In this document: positions 62,993 through 64,000 of the stretch, one piece after another
How positions within the stretch are numbered: position 1 is the first letter of the stretch
Layout of the letters: each line of letters begins with the position of its first letter
NCBI GenBank assembly: GCA_003344405.1
Contig: NOWV01000007.1
Span: forward strand, 744,001-808,000
DNA length: 64,000 nucleotides
Direction: 5' to 3'
Source: Trichoplax sp. H2
Lineage: Eukaryota > Placozoa > Uniplacotomia > Trichoplacea
Made by a program: the position numbers and the translations under genes
Notes under the pieces: generated by a model
Databases searched by the model: none
Told to the model about the DNA's origin: nothing
What the model saw: only the letters and a program-made list of their open reading frames with translations

Positions 62993-64000
62993 TACTATTG
63001 CTCGGTGATCCTGACTGTGAAAAATTAGATCTATACTCACAATTTGAAGGTGGTAACGTCCACACTGATTACGGTAGTACCGTTGGTGTAGATTTTACTT
63101 TCAGAAATATGCACATTGATGGTAAAATTGTTGAAGTACAAATTTGGTATATTAGTAAGTATCCCATATTATTTGCAGGATCATACTTGGCAGTATAAAT
63201 ATTGCTCATATAACAGCTTTCATTCCTGTAAAGTATCTTAATGTGGTATTAACTCTAATCGTAACAACTATAATAATTTATTTACTATATAATTATAGTG
63301 CAAATTAAATATATTTGCTACTGTTGTATGTAATTTATTATTAATATTAATGATATTCTTTACAAAAAATTACAGCAAGTCAAAACAGATTTAGAGGACT
63401 TTATAGTTCGTAAGTATTAATAAGTAAACACTATCTATTGCCCAATTTTTCTTTTTCTAGAAAAAATAGTATGAAGCGTATCCTTAGCTTCTACTTTGAA
63501 GATATTACTATTGCGAAATTACGGTAGTACTAATTATTGTCTTTGCAATATAGATATTATCGTAGTGCTGCAGGTGCATTATTGATTTATGATGTTACTA
63601 AACGGCACACTTTCCATAACGTCCGTAATTGGGTTCATGATATGATGGCAGATGCTGATGAAAATATCGTGACATTATTACTCGGTAACACCAGCACATG
63701 CAATAAAGATAATACTAGAGCGGTATCAGAGAAAGAAGCTAACAAATTCGCAGGTATTGCAAATTTTGGAATTAGTACCCTATAGTTATGATTACAGTTT
63801 AATTTTGATAGTGAACCATGATATAATCTGAATCAATTAATTACTACATTATGAAATTTAACAGAAGGAAATGTTACATTCTTCTCTGAAATATCAATTT
63901 TGGATAACGTTGCGATTGAAAATTTATTCCGAAATTTTGTGTCAGGTACTTCTATAGCGTAATTATATAATAATTACGTCATTATTTATCGCGCTATTGC
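62993..64000 (+). CDS. Rab11-like pseudo-GTPase B (3'-partial, first exon not located)
   Basis: Tandem paralogue of the preceding gene. Exons: 62993-63154, 63376-63409, 63554-63753, 63865-63945, then beyond the window. Exon lengths are 162, 34, 200 and 81 nt against 162, 34, 197 and 81 in gene A, with identical phases. Landmarks: LLLGDPDCEKLD (P-loop), STVGVDFTFRNMHIDGK, VEVQIWYI, RYYRSAAGALLIYDVTKRHTFHNVRNW (tail end of switch II onward), LLLGNTST, and AIENLFRNFVS. Here the P-loop has lost both the Gly before Lys (E) and the hydroxyl after it (L), DTAGQ reads YITSQ, and NKxD is NTST. Splice sites and the frame remain intact, so it does not look like a decayed pseudogene. Confidence 0.8.

Noticed and set aside
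1-64000. tRNA, rRNA, CRISPR arrays or bacterial-type operons
   Set aside because: None seen; the genes are spliced eukaryotic genes, and the tandem repeats lack the short regular repeat-spacer pattern of CRISPR.

Overview
This is a eukaryotic, intron-rich, AT-rich stretch from an animal. Its genes have many short introns (often 60-150 bp), canonical GT..AG borders and metazoan-type proteins. The compact introns, simple-animal gene set and lack of recognisable long transposons suggest an early-branching metazoan, most likely a placozoan such as Trichoplax or Hoilungia. That assignment is inference; no sequence here proves the species.

Layout. (1) 1-19187, plus strand: the 3' part of a very large dynein heavy chain gene. 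I could chain 40 exons in one continuous reading frame (4,593 residues plus stop; the 5' end lies outside the window). Its AAA1 module has lost the usual ATPase residues and the protein is unusually long, which points to a DNHD1-like, non-canonical dynein. (2) 19188-20698: spacer with an 80-bp tandem repeat and a cluster of GTAC palindromes. (3) 20699-24910, plus: RRP1/Nop52 ribosome-biogenesis protein, 19 exons, 477 aa. (4) 25454-28520, minus: DPAGT1 (ALG7), first enzyme of the dolichol-linked oligosaccharide pathway, 7 exons, 407 aa. (5) 30121-31774, plus: mitochondrial ribosomal protein L9 (bL9m), 7 exons, 225 aa. (6) 32772-35179, minus: BUD22/SRFBP1-family nucleolar protein, 9 exons, 270 aa. 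(7) 35180-45317: about 10 kb without a gene I can support, with two substantial tandem-repeat arrays. (8) 45318-53311, plus: RBPMS/MEC-8-family RNA-binding protein with two RRMs, 10 exons, 290 aa, with a 4.9-kb first intron. (9) 53312-60876: mostly empty, with one GC-richer open reading frame next to a foldback repeat. (10) 60877-64000, plus: two tandem Rab11-like genes with matching exon structure. Both have lost canonical GTP-binding residues, so they look like a pair of pseudo-GTPases; the second runs off the window.

How the genes relate. RRP1 and BUD22 both act in ribosome assembly in the nucleolus and MRPL9 in the mitochondrial ribosome, but each is separately transcribed and I see no operon-like link. 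DPAGT1 and MRPL9 are divergent with a 1.6-kb shared upstream region; RRP1/DPAGT1 and MRPL9/BUD22 are convergent. The strongest candidates for unusual biology are the tandem Rab-like pseudo-GTPase pair and the dynein with a dead-looking AAA1. All gene models rest on manual splice-site chaining: in every complete model the phases close and the total is a multiple of three.
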